DNA from: Xylanimonas allomyrinae
GTDB lineage: Bacteria; Actinomycetota; Actinomycetes; Actinomycetales; Cellulomonadaceae
DNA: 64,000 bases
NCBI RefSeq assembly: GCF_004135345.1
Contig: NZ_CP035495.1
Location: forward strand, 2,728,001 to 2,792,000
Reading direction: 5' to 3'
Positions 8,343-19,103 of the stretch are shown one piece after another. Below the pieces are notes generated by a model. The model was not told the DNA's origin. It saw nothing but the letters and a program-made list of their open reading frames with translations, and did no database searches. Numbering within the stretch: the stretch's first letter is position 1; every line of letters starts with the position of its first letter. The translations under genes and the position numbers were made by a program.

Positions 8343-10592
8343 ATGGCCCCGGACGTGCAGGCTGCAAGGCAACCCCGCCTCGGCCTCACGCGCGCCGACG
8401 ACGAGTTCGATCGCATCGCGCGCCTCGTGTGCCGGCAGCTCGACGTCTCGATCGCGACCGTGGCCCTCCTGGCCCCCGACGGCGTCGTCCTGCCCGGGGC
8501 GCTCGGCATGCCCGAGCCGTACCAGACCACGCGGCGCCTCCCGCTCGACGCCTCCCTGACCCGCAAGGTCGTCGAGTCGGGCAACCCGATCGTGCTCCAG
8601 GACGTCGCCGCCGACCCGGTGGCCGCCGAGATCTGCGCGATCTTCGGCGCGCGGACCGGGGCCGCCGTCGCCCTGCCCGTCCACGCCGCCGACGACCGGC
8701 CCGTCGGGGCGCTCGTCGCCATCGACACCACCCCGCGCGTCTGGACCGGCGCCGACCTGGCCACGCTCGCCGACCTCGCGGCGTCGTGCAGCGGCGAGAT
8801 CCGGCTGCGCACCGAGCGGGAGCGCGCCCGGCAGGCCGAGCGCACCGCGCGCCGCGAGCAGCGCCGCTCCCAGCTTCTGCTGAGCCTGTCCGAGGCCTTC
8901 GCGGACACCACGACGGCGGCGCAGGTCGAGATGGCGATCCGTGGCGTCGTCGACCGTGGCATGGGCGCAGCCTCCAGCTACCTCGCGCTCGTCGATCCCG
9001 ACCGGCGCGGCATCACGTTCGTCTCCTCGGGACCGGACGTCGCCCCCGCGTCACCCCAGGGGCGGTCGGCGGTGCGCGCCCGCATCGAGGACGACCTGCC
9101 GGTGTGCGAGGTCGCCCGCACGGGCGTGCCGCAGTTCTTCTCGGGCGGACGCGAGCTCGTCGCGCGCTACCCGCGCCTGGCGGGGCACCTCGACCACGAC
9201 GGCGCCTGCTCGCTGATGCCCGTGCACGCCGACGGCCGCGTCGCCGCCGTCGTCTGCACGCGCTGGGAGGCCGAACGCGCGCTCGACAAGGACACGGCGT
9301 CGCTTGAGGCGACGCTCGCGCCGTACATCGCGCACGCGCTCGACCGCATCGCCCTGCTCGAGGCGCGCCGTCAGGTCTCGACGACGCTGCAGGCCGCGCT
9401 GCTCACCGCACCGCCTGCCGTCCCGAACCTCGACATCGCCACGACGTACGAGCCGGCCACCCGGACCGACCAGGTCGGCGGCGACTGGTACGACGTCGTC
9501 GCCGTGGACGACGACACCACGCTCGTCATGATCGGCGACGTCACGGGACACGACATGCGCGCGGCCGCGCAGATGGGGCAGCTGAGGTCGATGCTGCGCG
9601 CGCTCGCGTGGAGCCACGACGAGACGCCGTCGGTGCTGCTGACCCTGCTCGACCGCGCCAACCACCAGCTCGGCCCACGTGCGGGCGCGACCGCCGTCGT
9701 GGTGCGCCTGGAGCGGCTGCCCGTCGTCGGCGAGCACGGGAGCAAACCCGGGACGTACGCGGTGACGTGGTCGAACGCGGGCCACCCGCCGCCGCTCGTG
9801 CTGCGCCAGGACGGCTCGGTCGAGGTGCTGCGGACGCGCGCCGACCTGCTGCTGGGCGTGATCCCGTCCACCGAGCGCGCCGACCACACGACGACGCTGC
9901 GACCCGGCGAGACGCTGCTGCTGTACACCGACGGGCTGGTCGAGCGCCGCCGGGAGTCGATGGCCGACCGCATCGCGCTGCTCGCGGACACGTTCGCGCG
10001 CACCGCCGCGGCCGCGACGGCCACCCTGCCGGCCGCGCTCGTGCGGGCGCTCGTTCCGGCCCCGCAGCGCGACGACGTCGCGGTGCTCGCGGTGCGGGCG
10101 CGCGAGGCGGCCGTCGCGCCACCCGAGGAGGAGGAGCCCGACGCCGAGGGCGAGGCCGGGGCGGGGGCCGCCCTGGTGCGTGCGGAGCGGCGCGTGGCCG
10201 ACTCGCTCGCCGACCTGGGGCCCGCCCGCCGGTGGATCGACGACATCCTGGAGACGTCGGGCGTCGCGACCCGCGAGCGCCGCACGGCGATGCTGCTGTC
10301 GAGCGAGCTGCTCACCAACGCGCTCGAGCACGGCGGCGGGCCGGTCACGGCGACCGTCGTCATCGACCTCGACACCACGCGGGTGCGGGTCGGCGTGCGG
10401 GACGCGTCGCCGGCGCGGCCGCTCCTGCGCAACCCGCAGCCGCACGAGCTCTCGGGCCGCGGCGTGCTGTTCCTCGACCGGCTCGCGTCGCGGTGGGGTG
10501 TCGTCGACCACGACGGGACGGAGGTCGTCGGGCGGCACGGGCAGGACGTGGCGGGCAAGACGGTGTGGTTCGAGCTCAACGGGTCGTCCTGA
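8343..10592 (+). CDS. GAF-SpoIIE phosphatase-HATPase fusion (partner-switching regulator)
   Basis: A 749-residue soluble signalling protein. Two GAF-like sensor domains come first (about 20-165 and 185-345; the first includes FDRIARLVCRQLDVSIATVA). A PP2C/SpoIIE serine phosphatase domain follows (about 370-575) with QVGGDWYDVV, MIGDVTGHDMRAA and LLLYTDGLVERR supplying the metal-binding Asp residues. A C-terminal RsbW-type HATPase domain (about 620-745) carries the N box LLSSELLTNALEHGGG. Proteins of this layout combine the phosphatase that acts on an anti-sigma antagonist with the anti-sigma-like kinase module. The targets are not in the window. ATG 8343 is chosen because the preceding in-frame residues look non-native. 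Confidence 0.92.
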   Translation: MAPDVQAARQPRLGLTRADDEFDRIARLVCRQLDVSIATVALLAPDGVVLPGALGMPEPYQTTRRLPLDASLTRKVVESGNPIVLQDVAADPVAAEICAIFGARTGAAVALPVHAADDRPVGALVAIDTTPRVWTGADLATLADLAASCSGEIRLRTERERARQAERTARREQRRSQLLLSLSEAFADTTTAAQVEMAIRGVVDRGMGAASSYLALVDPDRRGITFVSSGPDVAPASPQGRSAVRARIEDDLPVCEVARTGVPQFFSGGRELVARYPRLAGHLDHDGACSLMPVHADGRVAAVVCTRWEAERALDKDTASLEATLAPYIAHALDRIALLEARRQVSTTLQAALLTAPPAVPNLDIATTYEPATRTDQVGGDWYDVVAVDDDTTLVMIGDVTGHDMRAAAQMGQLRSMLRALAWSHDETPSVLLTLLDRANHQLGPRAGATAVVVRLERLPVVGEHGSKPGTYAVTWSNAGHPPPLVLRQDGSVEVLRTRADLLLGVIPSTERADHTTTLRPGETLLLYTDGLVERRRESMADRIALLADTFARTAAAATATLPAALVRALVPAPQRDDVAVLAVRAREAAVAPPEEEEPDAEGEAGAGAALVRAERRVADSLADLGPARRWIDDILETSGVATRERRTAMLLSSELLTNALEHGGGPVTATVVIDLDTTRVRVGVRDASPARPLLRNPQPHELSGRGVLFLDRLASRWGVVDHDGTEVVGRHGQDVAGKTVWFELNGSS

Positions 10593-10638
10593 GCCGGGCG
10601 CACTCCGCCGCGTCCTGAGCAGGGCATCCGGCACGGTT

Positions 10639-10690
10639 GCCTGGGTCTGCCTGGGTCTGCCTTGGTCTGCCTTGGTCGGCCTTGGCCGGC
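10639..10690 (+). repeat. 10-bp tandem repeat
   Basis: Five imperfect copies of a ten-base unit, gcctgggtct drifting to gccttggtcg, fill the space between the SpoIIE-type gene and the sigma-factor gene. The unit is not a multiple of three, consistent with its non-coding position. It lies 35-86 bases before the sigma gene start and so could affect the spacing of promoter elements. Confidence 0.85.
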
Positions 10691-10724
10691 CCGAGTGTCG
10701 GACCGTCGGCGTAGCGTGTGATCC

Positions 10725-11762
10725 ATGACACAGGTTGCCGAGACGGCCCTCGCGGCCGAGCTCGACCGCTACCGGTCGGAGCTCACGGGGTACTGCTACC
10801 GCCTGCTCGGAGGCGTGTCCGACGCCGACGACGCCGTGCAGGAGACGATGCTGCGCGCCTGGCGCGCGTACGGCCGGTTCGAGGGCCGATCGTCGCTGCG
10901 CTCCTGGCTGTACCGCATCGCCACCAACGTCTGCTTCGACCACCTGGGCTCGGCCGCGCACCGCCGCGAGCGCCCCATGGGCCTGGGCGCCGCGCAGCCG
11001 CCCGAGCTCGAACGGTTCGGCGCGACGCTCCCCGAGGAACGCTGGGTCGAGCCCGTGCCCGACGACGCCGTGCTGCCGCGCGCGGGCGACCCGGCACAGG
11101 TCGCGGTCGGGCACGAGTCGATCCGGCTGGCGTTCGTGGCCGCGCTGCAGCACCTGCCGCCCCGGCAGCGGGCCGTGCTGGTGCTGCGCGAGGTGCTGCG
11201 CTGGTCGGCCGCCGAGACCGCCGACCTGCTCGACATGACGGTCGCGGCGGTCAACTCGGCGCTCCAGCGTGCGCGCGCGACGCTCGACGAGAAGTCCCCC
11301 ACGCCCGAGTCGACCCGGCACACCCCCGGCGAGGCCTGGCGCGACGCCATGCTCGTGCGCTACCTCGACGCCTTCGAGCGGTACGACATGGAGGCTCTGG
11401 TCGCGCTGCTGCGCGAGGACGCGCTGCTCAACATGCCGCCGTACACGATGTGGGTCCGCGGGAGCGAGAACGTGGTGGCGTGGATGCTGGGGCCGGGTGC
11501 GGAGTGCCGCGGGTCGCGGTGCGTGCCCGTGCGCGCCAACGGGTCGCCCGCGTTCGGGCAGTACCGGCCGGACCGTGAGCGCGGCGGGTACTTCGCATGG
11601 GGCCTGGTGGTGCTGGAGGCCGACGACGCCGGGCAGGTCACGGGAATCACGACGTTCCTCGACGTCGGTGCCTGGTTCCCGAGGTTCGGGTTGCCGTTGC
11701 GGCTCGACGACGCACGGCCCGGGGCCGAGCGGCTCGCGGGCCGCGCGCCCGGGACCCGGTGA
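10725..11762 (+). CDS. ECF sigma factor with C-terminal SnoaL-like domain (SigG/ECF56-like)
   Basis: A 345-residue alternative sigma factor. Region 2 spans about residues 15-80 (CYRLLGGVSDADDAVQETML, then FEGRSSLRSWLYRIATNVCF). Region 4 spans about 135-190 (LPPRQRAVLVLREVLRWSAA, then TVAAVNSALQRARATL). The last ~140 residues form a SnoaL_2/NTF2-like domain (MLVRYLDAFERYDMEALVAL, then FLDVGAWFPRFGLP). In such ECF groups this tail replaces a separate anti-sigma factor in controlling activity, and none is encoded next to it here. The ATG at 10725 gives an N-terminus typical of the family. The regulon is unknown. Assignment to the SigG/ECF56 group, as opposed to SigJ/ECF41, is a judgement from domain layout. 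Confidence 0.92.
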   Translation: MTQVAETALAAELDRYRSELTGYCYRLLGGVSDADDAVQETMLRAWRAYGRFEGRSSLRSWLYRIATNVCFDHLGSAAHRRERPMGLGAAQPPELERFGATLPEERWVEPVPDDAVLPRAGDPAQVAVGHESIRLAFVAALQHLPPRQRAVLVLREVLRWSAAETADLLDMTVAAVNSALQRARATLDEKSPTPESTRHTPGEAWRDAMLVRYLDAFERYDMEALVALLREDALLNMPPYTMWVRGSENVVAWMLGPGAECRGSRCVPVRANGSPAFGQYRPDRERGGYFAWGLVVLEADDAGQVTGITTFLDVGAWFPRFGLPLRLDDARPGAERLAGRAPGTR

Positions 11763-11805
11763 AGGCCCCGCGCGAGCGGCGCGTGCCGCATGGGAGCCTG
11801 GCCTC

Positions 11806-12758
11806 GTGAGCCTGCTCCTCCTCGACACCGCGTCGCTGTACTTCCGCGCCTTCTACGGCGTGCCCGACTCCCTGCGCTCCCCGCGCGGCGAACCGGTCAA
11901 CGCGGTGCGCGGCCTGCTCGACACGATCGCGTACCTGGTCACCGAGCATCGTCCGACCCGCCTCGTCGCGTGCTGGGACGACGACTGGCGGCCCGCGTGG
12001 CGCGTCGCGGCCATCCCCAGCTACAAGGCGCACCGCGTGGCGCGCCCGGGCGGCGGGCCCGGCGGCACCGACGTCGAGGAGGTCCCGGAGGGACTGGTGC
12101 CGCAGGTGCCCGTCATCGCCGCGGTGCTCGACGCCTTCGGCATCGCACGCGTCGGGGCGCCCGGCTACGAGGCCGACGACGTCATCGGCACGCTGGTGAC
12201 CCGGGAGATCGCGCGCGGCCCCGCGGCCGAGCCGGTCAGCATCATGACCGGCGACCGCGACCTGTTCCAGCTCGTCGACGACGACGCCCGGGTCCGTGTG
12301 CTCTACCCCGCGCGCGGGGTGCGCGACCCCGACGTCGTCGACCAGGCGCGGCTCGCCGACAAGTACGGGGTGCCGAGCGGTGACGCGTACGCCGACATGG
12401 CCGTCCTCCGCGGCGACCCGTCCGACGGGCTGCCGGGCGTGCCCGGCATCGGTGAGAAGACGGCGGCCGGCCTCCTGGCGAGGTTCGGCACGCTCGCGGG
12501 TGTGCTCGCGGCCCGCGACTCGGGCTTCGGGCTCACGGCGACGCAGCAGCGACGCCTCACCGAGGCGGCGCCGTACCTCGACGTCGCTCCCGCCGTCGTG
12601 CGCGTCGCCCGCGACGCCCCGCTGCCCACGTTCGACGACGCACTCCCCCGGACCCCCGGTCCCCGGACGCCCTGGCGGACCTCACGGCCCGCTGGGGCCT
12701 GCGGTCCAGCACAACGCGCGTCCTGAACGCGCTCACGACCGCGACACCGGCGGGCTGA
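11806..12758 (+). CDS. 5'-3' exonuclease (Pol I N-domain/FEN type), frameshifted near its 3' end
   Basis: A stand-alone 5' nuclease that degrades or trims 5' ends and flap structures. The N-terminus LLLLDTASLYFRAFYG carries the first metal-binding Asp. EADDVIGTLV and MTGDRDLFQLVDD supply further acidic residues, and GLPGVPGIGEKTAAGLL is the helix-3-turn-helix DNA-binding element. The uninterrupted frame stops at 12726 with an Arg/Pro-rich tail that is not family-like. From about 12663 a second frame reads PDALADLTARWGLR and continues to TGA at 12756-12758, which is the expected end. Adding one C in the C-rich stretch 12645-12664 joins the two. The start is GTG 11806. Confidence 0.9.
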
Positions 12759-12782
12759 GCCGAGCACGCGGCCTGGCCCTGA

Positions 12783-12841
12783 GCCGGTCACCGCGCCGGT
12801 CACCGCGCCCGTCCCCGAGCCCGTCCCCGAGCCCGTCCCCG
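12783..12841 (+). repeat. 12-bp tandem repeats in 3' intergenic space
   Basis: Two copies of gccggtcaccgc followed by three copies of cccgtccccgag lie between the end of the exonuclease gene and the shared terminator. No reading frame uses them. Confidence 0.75.
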
Positions 12842-12861
12842 CAACGGAACGCTCCACGACG

Positions 12862-12898
12862 CAGAGAGACCGTGCCCTCGTCGGGCACGGTCTCTCTG
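12862..12898. terminator. Bidirectional hairpin terminator between the exonuclease gene and ppc
   Basis: A perfect 16-bp inverted repeat: arm 12862-12877 (cagagagaccgtgccc), loop tcgtc, arm 12883-12898. It sits between two convergent genes and can end transcription from both sides. There is no U run, as is common in high-G+C actinobacteria. Confidence 0.88.
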
Positions 12899-12969
12899 GA
12901 CGAACAGCTCACGCAGCCTGCCGGCTCGTGCCGGCGACTCCCGGCGCGGGGGGTGGCAGGCGGTGCCGG

Positions 12970-15678
<2,709 letters not shown>

Positions 15679-15889
15679 GCCGACGAGACTATGCCGAACC
15701 GTCCAGATCGCAGGCATGCGTCCGCTCGGTGGTCCTCGGCTGGCGGGCGCGGCGGCGCCGGGCGGCGCCCTCGGCCGCCGGACGGCGGGCGTGCAGCGGC
15801 TGGTCAGGTGCTCGTGGGGCGCGCGGCGACGGCGTGCGCCCCCGAACCGGACCGGCAGCGCAGCGCCCGCAAGGCCGCGCCATCGCGCC

Positions 15890-16915
15890 TCACAGCCGGG
15901 CCGACGCGAGGGCCGCGTCCTGCCCCGCGGCCGTGATCTCGATGCGGTCCAGCGCCTCGATCGACAGCGCCGACGACGCCCCCAGCCCCTCCGCCGCCGA
16001 CTCCGACGTCGTCCAGGTGGCGGCCACGCTCCGGCTCCCCGCACGGTCCACCAGCACGAGCTGGTAGGTCACGGCGCCGGACCCGTAGCCGTCGGGCGTC
16101 GGCAGCCCGTCGGTGAGCGCGTACCAGCAACGCCAGTCGAACCGGGTCCCCCACGGGGTCGCGGTCACCGACAGGTCGGCGTGCATGCTGCCGTCGCCCA
16201 CCGGGACGAGCTGGACGGTCCGCCGGGAGAGCACCGACGACGTCGGGGCCGGCTCGCCGTCACCGGGACCGCTCACGCGCGGCGCGCCCGCGAGCGACCC
16301 CGCCGCGACGCCCGCGAGGACGAGCGCGCAGGCCGCCGCGGCGGTCAGCGCTCCGTGCCGACGCCGCGCCCGGCGCGCGGCCGCGGCCACCCGTGCGAGC
16401 GGGACCACGTCGGCACCCGTGCGCTCGGGCTCGACCGCACCGTCCGCGTCGCCCGTCCGTGCCGCAGCCGCGTCTGCAGGACTCGCACCGACCGGACCCA
16501 CGGTGCCCGTGCCCGAAGCGACTGTGCCCGAAGCGGCTGTGCCCGAAGCGCCCGTGCCCGAAGCGGCTGTGCCCGCAGCAGCCGTGCCCGCAGCAGCCGT
16601 GCCCGCAGCGGCCACGCCGGGCTCGGCCGCGTCCTCCGCCGACCCGCCGTCAGCAGAGAAGCCGCCCGCAGAACCGCCACGCAGCGACCCGCCGTCACCC
16701 CGCCCGCCGCCTGCGGCGTCGTCGTCGGGCATCCGCACGCCGGCGTCCACGGCGCTCAGCATGCCCAGCAGCGGCGGCAGCTCCCCGAGCTCCGCGACCG
16801 CCCGCGCGCACGCGGCGCACCGGCGCAGGTGGTCCTCGTACTCGTCGCGCTCGGCCGGGCTGAGCGCGCCCAGGACATAGGCCCCGTCCCACGTCGCATA
16901 CGCGTCCGTCGTCAC
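15890..16915 (-). CDS. Anti-sigma factor, zinc-finger and single-pass membrane protein
   Basis: A 341-residue protein expected to bind and hold inactive the ECF sigma factor encoded just before it. The cytosolic N-terminus has a zf-HC2-like site (HLRRCAACARAV, an H-x3-C-x2-C element, about residues 30-42). A low-complexity linker follows, made of five-residue repeats such as AAGTA and ASGTA (about 100-135). One membrane helix lies near residues 190-212 (LTAAAACALVLAGVAAGSLA). The C-terminal ~120 residues are extracytoplasmic, of RskA-domain size. The GTG start overlaps the sigma stop codon by four bases (gtga), so translation is coupled. The repeat-built linker is unusual. Confidence 0.9.
   Translation of the reverse strand: MTTDAYATWDGAYVLGALSPAERDEYEDHLRRCAACARAVAELGELPPLLGMLSAVDAGVRMPDDDAAGGGRGDGGSLRGGSAGGFSADGGSAEDAAEPGVAAAGTAAAGTAAAGTAASGTGASGTAASGTVASGTGTVGPVGASPADAAAARTGDADGAVEPERTGADVVPLARVAAAARRARRRHGALTAAAACALVLAGVAAGSLAGAPRVSGPGDGEPAPTSSVLSRRTVQLVPVGDGSMHADLSVTATPWGTRFDWRCWYALTDGLPTPDGYGSGAVTYQLVLVDRAGSRSVAATWTTSESAAEGLGASSALSIEALDRIEITAAGQDAALASARL
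16508..16612 (-). repeat. 15-bp coding tandem repeat in the anti-sigma linker
   Basis: Seven near-identical 15-base units (gtgcccgaagcggct type, drifting to gtgcccgcagcagcc) encode the GT-A-A/S linker of the anti-sigma factor. The unit length keeps the reading frame whatever the copy number. Confidence 0.9.
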
Positions 16916-17415
16916 GGCGCGACCCCCTTCTCCTGGAGCGCGAGCCGCAGCGCGCGCATCGCATAGTGCATCCGGGACTTGACCGTCCCGGGCGGGATGC
17001 CGAGCTCGGACGCGAGCTCGGCCACCGACCGCCCGCCGTAGTACGCGCCCACGACGACGGCTCGGTGGTCCGCGGAGAGCTCGGCGAGCGCGTCCGCGAC
17101 GAGCCACGCGTCGAGCACGGCCTGCGTGCGGTCGGGCTCGGGCCGTTCGGGGACGGCGTCCGTGGGGCGCTCCCGGTTGCTGCGAGCGCTGCGCCGCTCG
17201 TCGACGACGAGATTGCGCGCGACCGTGAACAGCCACGCACGCACCGAGTCCTCTGACCGCGCGAGCACCTCGGGGTGCCGCCACGCGCGCAGCAGGGTCT
17301 CCTGCACGACGTCGCACGTCTGCTCGGTGTCGGACGTCAGGTGCCACACGTACCGGTGCAGCGCCGGTGCGTGCGTGCCGTGGACGGCGGAGAGAAGCTC
17401 GTCGTGAGCGGGCAT
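16912..17415 (-). CDS. ECF sigma factor, SigL-like
   Basis: A 167-residue extracytoplasmic-function sigma factor. Region 2 (about 15-75) includes RYVWHLTSDTEQTCDVVQET and SVRAWLFTVARNLVVDERRS. Region 4 (about 105-160) includes LSADHRAVVVGAYYGGRSVA and GIPPGTVKSRMHYAMRALRL. The ending MHYAMRALRLALQEKG is what I associate with the SigL group of mycobacteria and relatives. The gene lies three bases after a YceI gene and overlaps the anti-sigma gene by four, so the three form one operon. A TGAACC-N16-CGTCGT promoter precedes the operon, which suggests autoregulation. Confidence 0.93.
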   Translation of the reverse strand: MPAHDELLSAVHGTHAPALHRYVWHLTSDTEQTCDVVQETLLRAWRHPEVLARSEDSVRAWLFTVARNLVVDERRSARSNRERPTDAVPERPEPDRTQAVLDAWLVADALAELSADHRAVVVGAYYGGRSVAELASELGIPPGTVKSRMHYAMRALRLALQEKGVAP

Positions 17416-17418
17416 GTG

Positions 17419-18099
17419 TCAGCCGGCGCGAGCCAGGAGCAGGGAGAACTCGATCGCACCCGAGTCCTCGACGGAGACGAAACCGAGCGACGGCGACGAC
17501 ACGCCGAAGTCCTCGAACGTGATCGGCACGCTGCCCACCACCTGGACCTCGCCGTCGTCCGCCTGGGCGAGGTCCGCCATGACGCTGACGGGACGGGTCA
17601 CGCCGTGGACGGTCAGGTCCCCGGTGAGCTCGACGCGCGTCGCGCCCGCGCTCAGGGTGGCCGGCTCGGTGAGCTCGAACGTCGCCGTCGGGAACTCGTC
17701 GGTGCTCAGCGCGGTGTCGCGGAAGAACGCGTCGCGCTGCGGCTCGTCCGTCTCGATCGACGCCATGTCGACCGTGACCGTGGCCGCGGAGAGCGTGCCC
17801 GCGTCGAGCGTGACCTCGGCCTGCACCTGCTCGGTCCGGCCGGTCACGGTGACGGTCTCGTCGGTCAGCACCTCGTCGACGCGGTAGCCCGCGTACGAAC
17901 CGTCCTGCGCGACCCAGAGACCATCGAGCGTCCCCGGGTCGGCGACCGGAGCCGAGGCGTCGACGTCGAGCGTCGGCGCGGCGTCGGCCTTGCCCGCGGC
18001 CCAGGAGGCATACAGCCCCGGCCCCCAGACGAAGGCGGCGATCCCGACGGCGACGACGGCACCGACCACAGCGAGCCACACCTTTGTTCGCGTACGCAC
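17419..18099 (-). CDS. YceI-family exported lipid-binding-like protein
   Basis: A 226-residue protein anchored by one N-terminal membrane segment (VWLAVVGAVVAVGIAAFVWG), with the rest outside the cell. The YceI domain covers about residues 55-225 and shows the family pattern of alternating strands, with SIETDEPQRDAFFRDTALST, LTGDLTVHGVTRPVSV and ITFEDFGVSSPSLGFV. YceI proteins form lipocalin-like barrels that bind isoprenoid or other long lipids; the ligand here is unknown. It is the first gene of an operon with the SigL-like sigma and its anti-sigma, so the envelope is a likely site of the signal or of the response. Confidence 0.92.
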   Translation of the reverse strand: MRTRTKVWLAVVGAVVAVGIAAFVWGPGLYASWAAGKADAAPTLDVDASAPVADPGTLDGLWVAQDGSYAGYRVDEVLTDETVTVTGRTEQVQAEVTLDAGTLSAATVTVDMASIETDEPQRDAFFRDTALSTDEFPTATFELTEPATLSAGATRVELTGDLTVHGVTRPVSVMADLAQADDGEVQVVGSVPITFEDFGVSSPSLGFVSVEDSGAIEFSLLLARAG

Positions 18100-18143
18100 A
18101 GTTCCCCTCTCCCGGGAGCGCCCCGCGCACCCCCGCGTGAGTG

Positions 18144-18171
18144 ACGACGAACGACGGCCTCCTTCGGTTCA
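18144..18171 (-). promoter_or_regulatory. Predicted ECF promoter of the YceI-sigma-anti-sigma operon
   Basis: On the minus strand, TGAACC (18171-18166) is followed after exactly 16 bases by CGTCGT (18149-18144), 45 bases before the YceI start. The same two boxes with the same spacing occur on the other strand in front of the divergent lipoprotein gene. The -35/-10 pair resembles the promoter pattern reported for mycobacterial SigL. Direct autoregulation is inferred. Confidence 0.75.
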
Positions 18172-18219
18172 AGTGCTCACCGGGGGCGCTGCTTCCCGGG
18201 CCCGTCTCCGACGGCGTGT

Positions 18220-18247
18220 TGAACCGGAGCAGGCCCGGCCGCGTCGT
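18220..18247 (+). promoter_or_regulatory. Predicted ECF promoter of the lipoprotein gene
   Basis: TGAACC at 18220-18225, a 16-base spacer, then CGTCGT at 18242-18247, ending 35 bases before the ATG at 18283. It matches the promoter on the opposite strand box for box, so the lipoprotein is probably in the same sigma regulon. Confidence 0.75.
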
Positions 18248-18282
18248 CGTGGGCGACAGATCGCCGACGAGAAGGACGGACC

Positions 18283-18891
18283 ATGCGACACCACGCACGC
18301 CTCGCCACGGCCGCCACACTCCTCTTCGCCCTGGCCGGCTGCTCGAGCAGCGGCACCGAAGGCCCGGCGGAGAACCCTGCCGAGCGTCCTGCCGAGAGTC
18401 CGGCGGGCGGCACCGCAGGCAGCCTGGAGGACGACACCGCGCAGGACCAGGGCACGGGGCAGGCGGGCACGGGGCAGGCGGGCACGGGACAGGGGGGCAC
18501 TGGGCAGGCGGGCACTGGGCTGGCCACGGCGACCACGAGCCTCGGCGAGGTGATCGTCGACGCTCAGGGCATGACGGTGTACACCTTCGCTTCCGACGAG
18601 CCCGGCTCGGGCGAGAGCGCCTGCACCGACGAGTGCGCCGCACGGTGGCCGGCCGTCCACGCGGACAGCGCCGCGCCGACGGCGGACGGGGTCACCGGCG
18701 AGCTCGGCACCATCACCGGCACCGACGGCGAGCTCCAGGTCACGATCGACGGGCGCCCGCTGTACACCTTCGCCGACGACAAAGCCCCCGGGGATGCCAC
18801 CGGCCAGGGGGTCAAGGGCGTCTGGTGGGCGGTCGCGCCCGACGGGACGGACGTGACGGGGGCGCCGATGTCGCCGAGCACGGGGTCCTGA
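18283..18891 (+). CDS. Lipoprotein with paired YTFA(S/D)D secreted-repeat motifs
   Basis: A 202-residue exported lipoprotein. The signal peptide ends in the lipobox LAGC (Cys at about 20). A Pro/Glu then GTGQA-repeat linker runs to about residue 80. The folded part carries two copies of the COG4315 / Lipoprotein_15 motif, MTVYTFASDEPGSGES and RPLYTFADDKAPGDAT, separated by a conserved CTDECAARWPAV segment. The family is widespread in actinobacteria and has no established biochemical role; links to redox or envelope stress have been suggested. gagaaggacgg supplies the ribosome site. It is divergent from the YceI-sigma operon and shares its promoter type. Confidence 0.9.
   Translation: MRHHARLATAATLLFALAGCSSSGTEGPAENPAERPAESPAGGTAGSLEDDTAQDQGTGQAGTGQAGTGQGGTGQAGTGLATATTSLGEVIVDAQGMTVYTFASDEPGSGESACTDECAARWPAVHADSAAPTADGVTGELGTITGTDGELQVTIDGRPLYTFADDKAPGDATGQGVKGVWWAVAPDGTDVTGAPMSPSTGS
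18449..18524 (+). repeat. 15-bp coding tandem repeat in lipoprotein linker
   Basis: Five copies of a 15-base unit (ggcacggggcaggcg type) encode the GTGQA linker between the lipid anchor and the folded domain. Confidence 0.88.
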
Positions 18892-19056
18892 GAGCGCTGT
18901 CTGCGCCTGGCGTCGTTGCCGGGGTGCCCGGGTGCCCGGGTGCCGGGGCGTTGGGGTGCCGGACTGCCTGAGTGGCGGGCCACCAGCCGGTTCCGGCGCG
19001 GGCTCCACAGGCGGGCGCCTCGCCCGCTCCCCCGGCTCCGCCCACCCTGGCGCTCA

Positions 19057-19086
19057 GGCCTGAGGGCCGTCAGCGGCCCTCAGGCC
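19057..19086. terminator. Bidirectional terminator hairpin
   Basis: A perfect 12-bp stem (ggcctgagggcc at 19057-19068 and its complement at 19075-19086) with a six-base loop gtcagc. It lies between the convergent lipoprotein gene and the hypothetical gene ending at 19104. Confidence 0.85.
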
Positions 19087-19103
19087 CTCGCTGCGCGCCC
19101 GCC

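Noticed and set aside
5092-8367. A 1,091-codon minus-strand frame opposite the LuxR-type gene
   Set aside because: The composition is typical of antisense shadows in high-G+C DNA, and the plus strand has intact ATPase and helix-turn-helix motifs.
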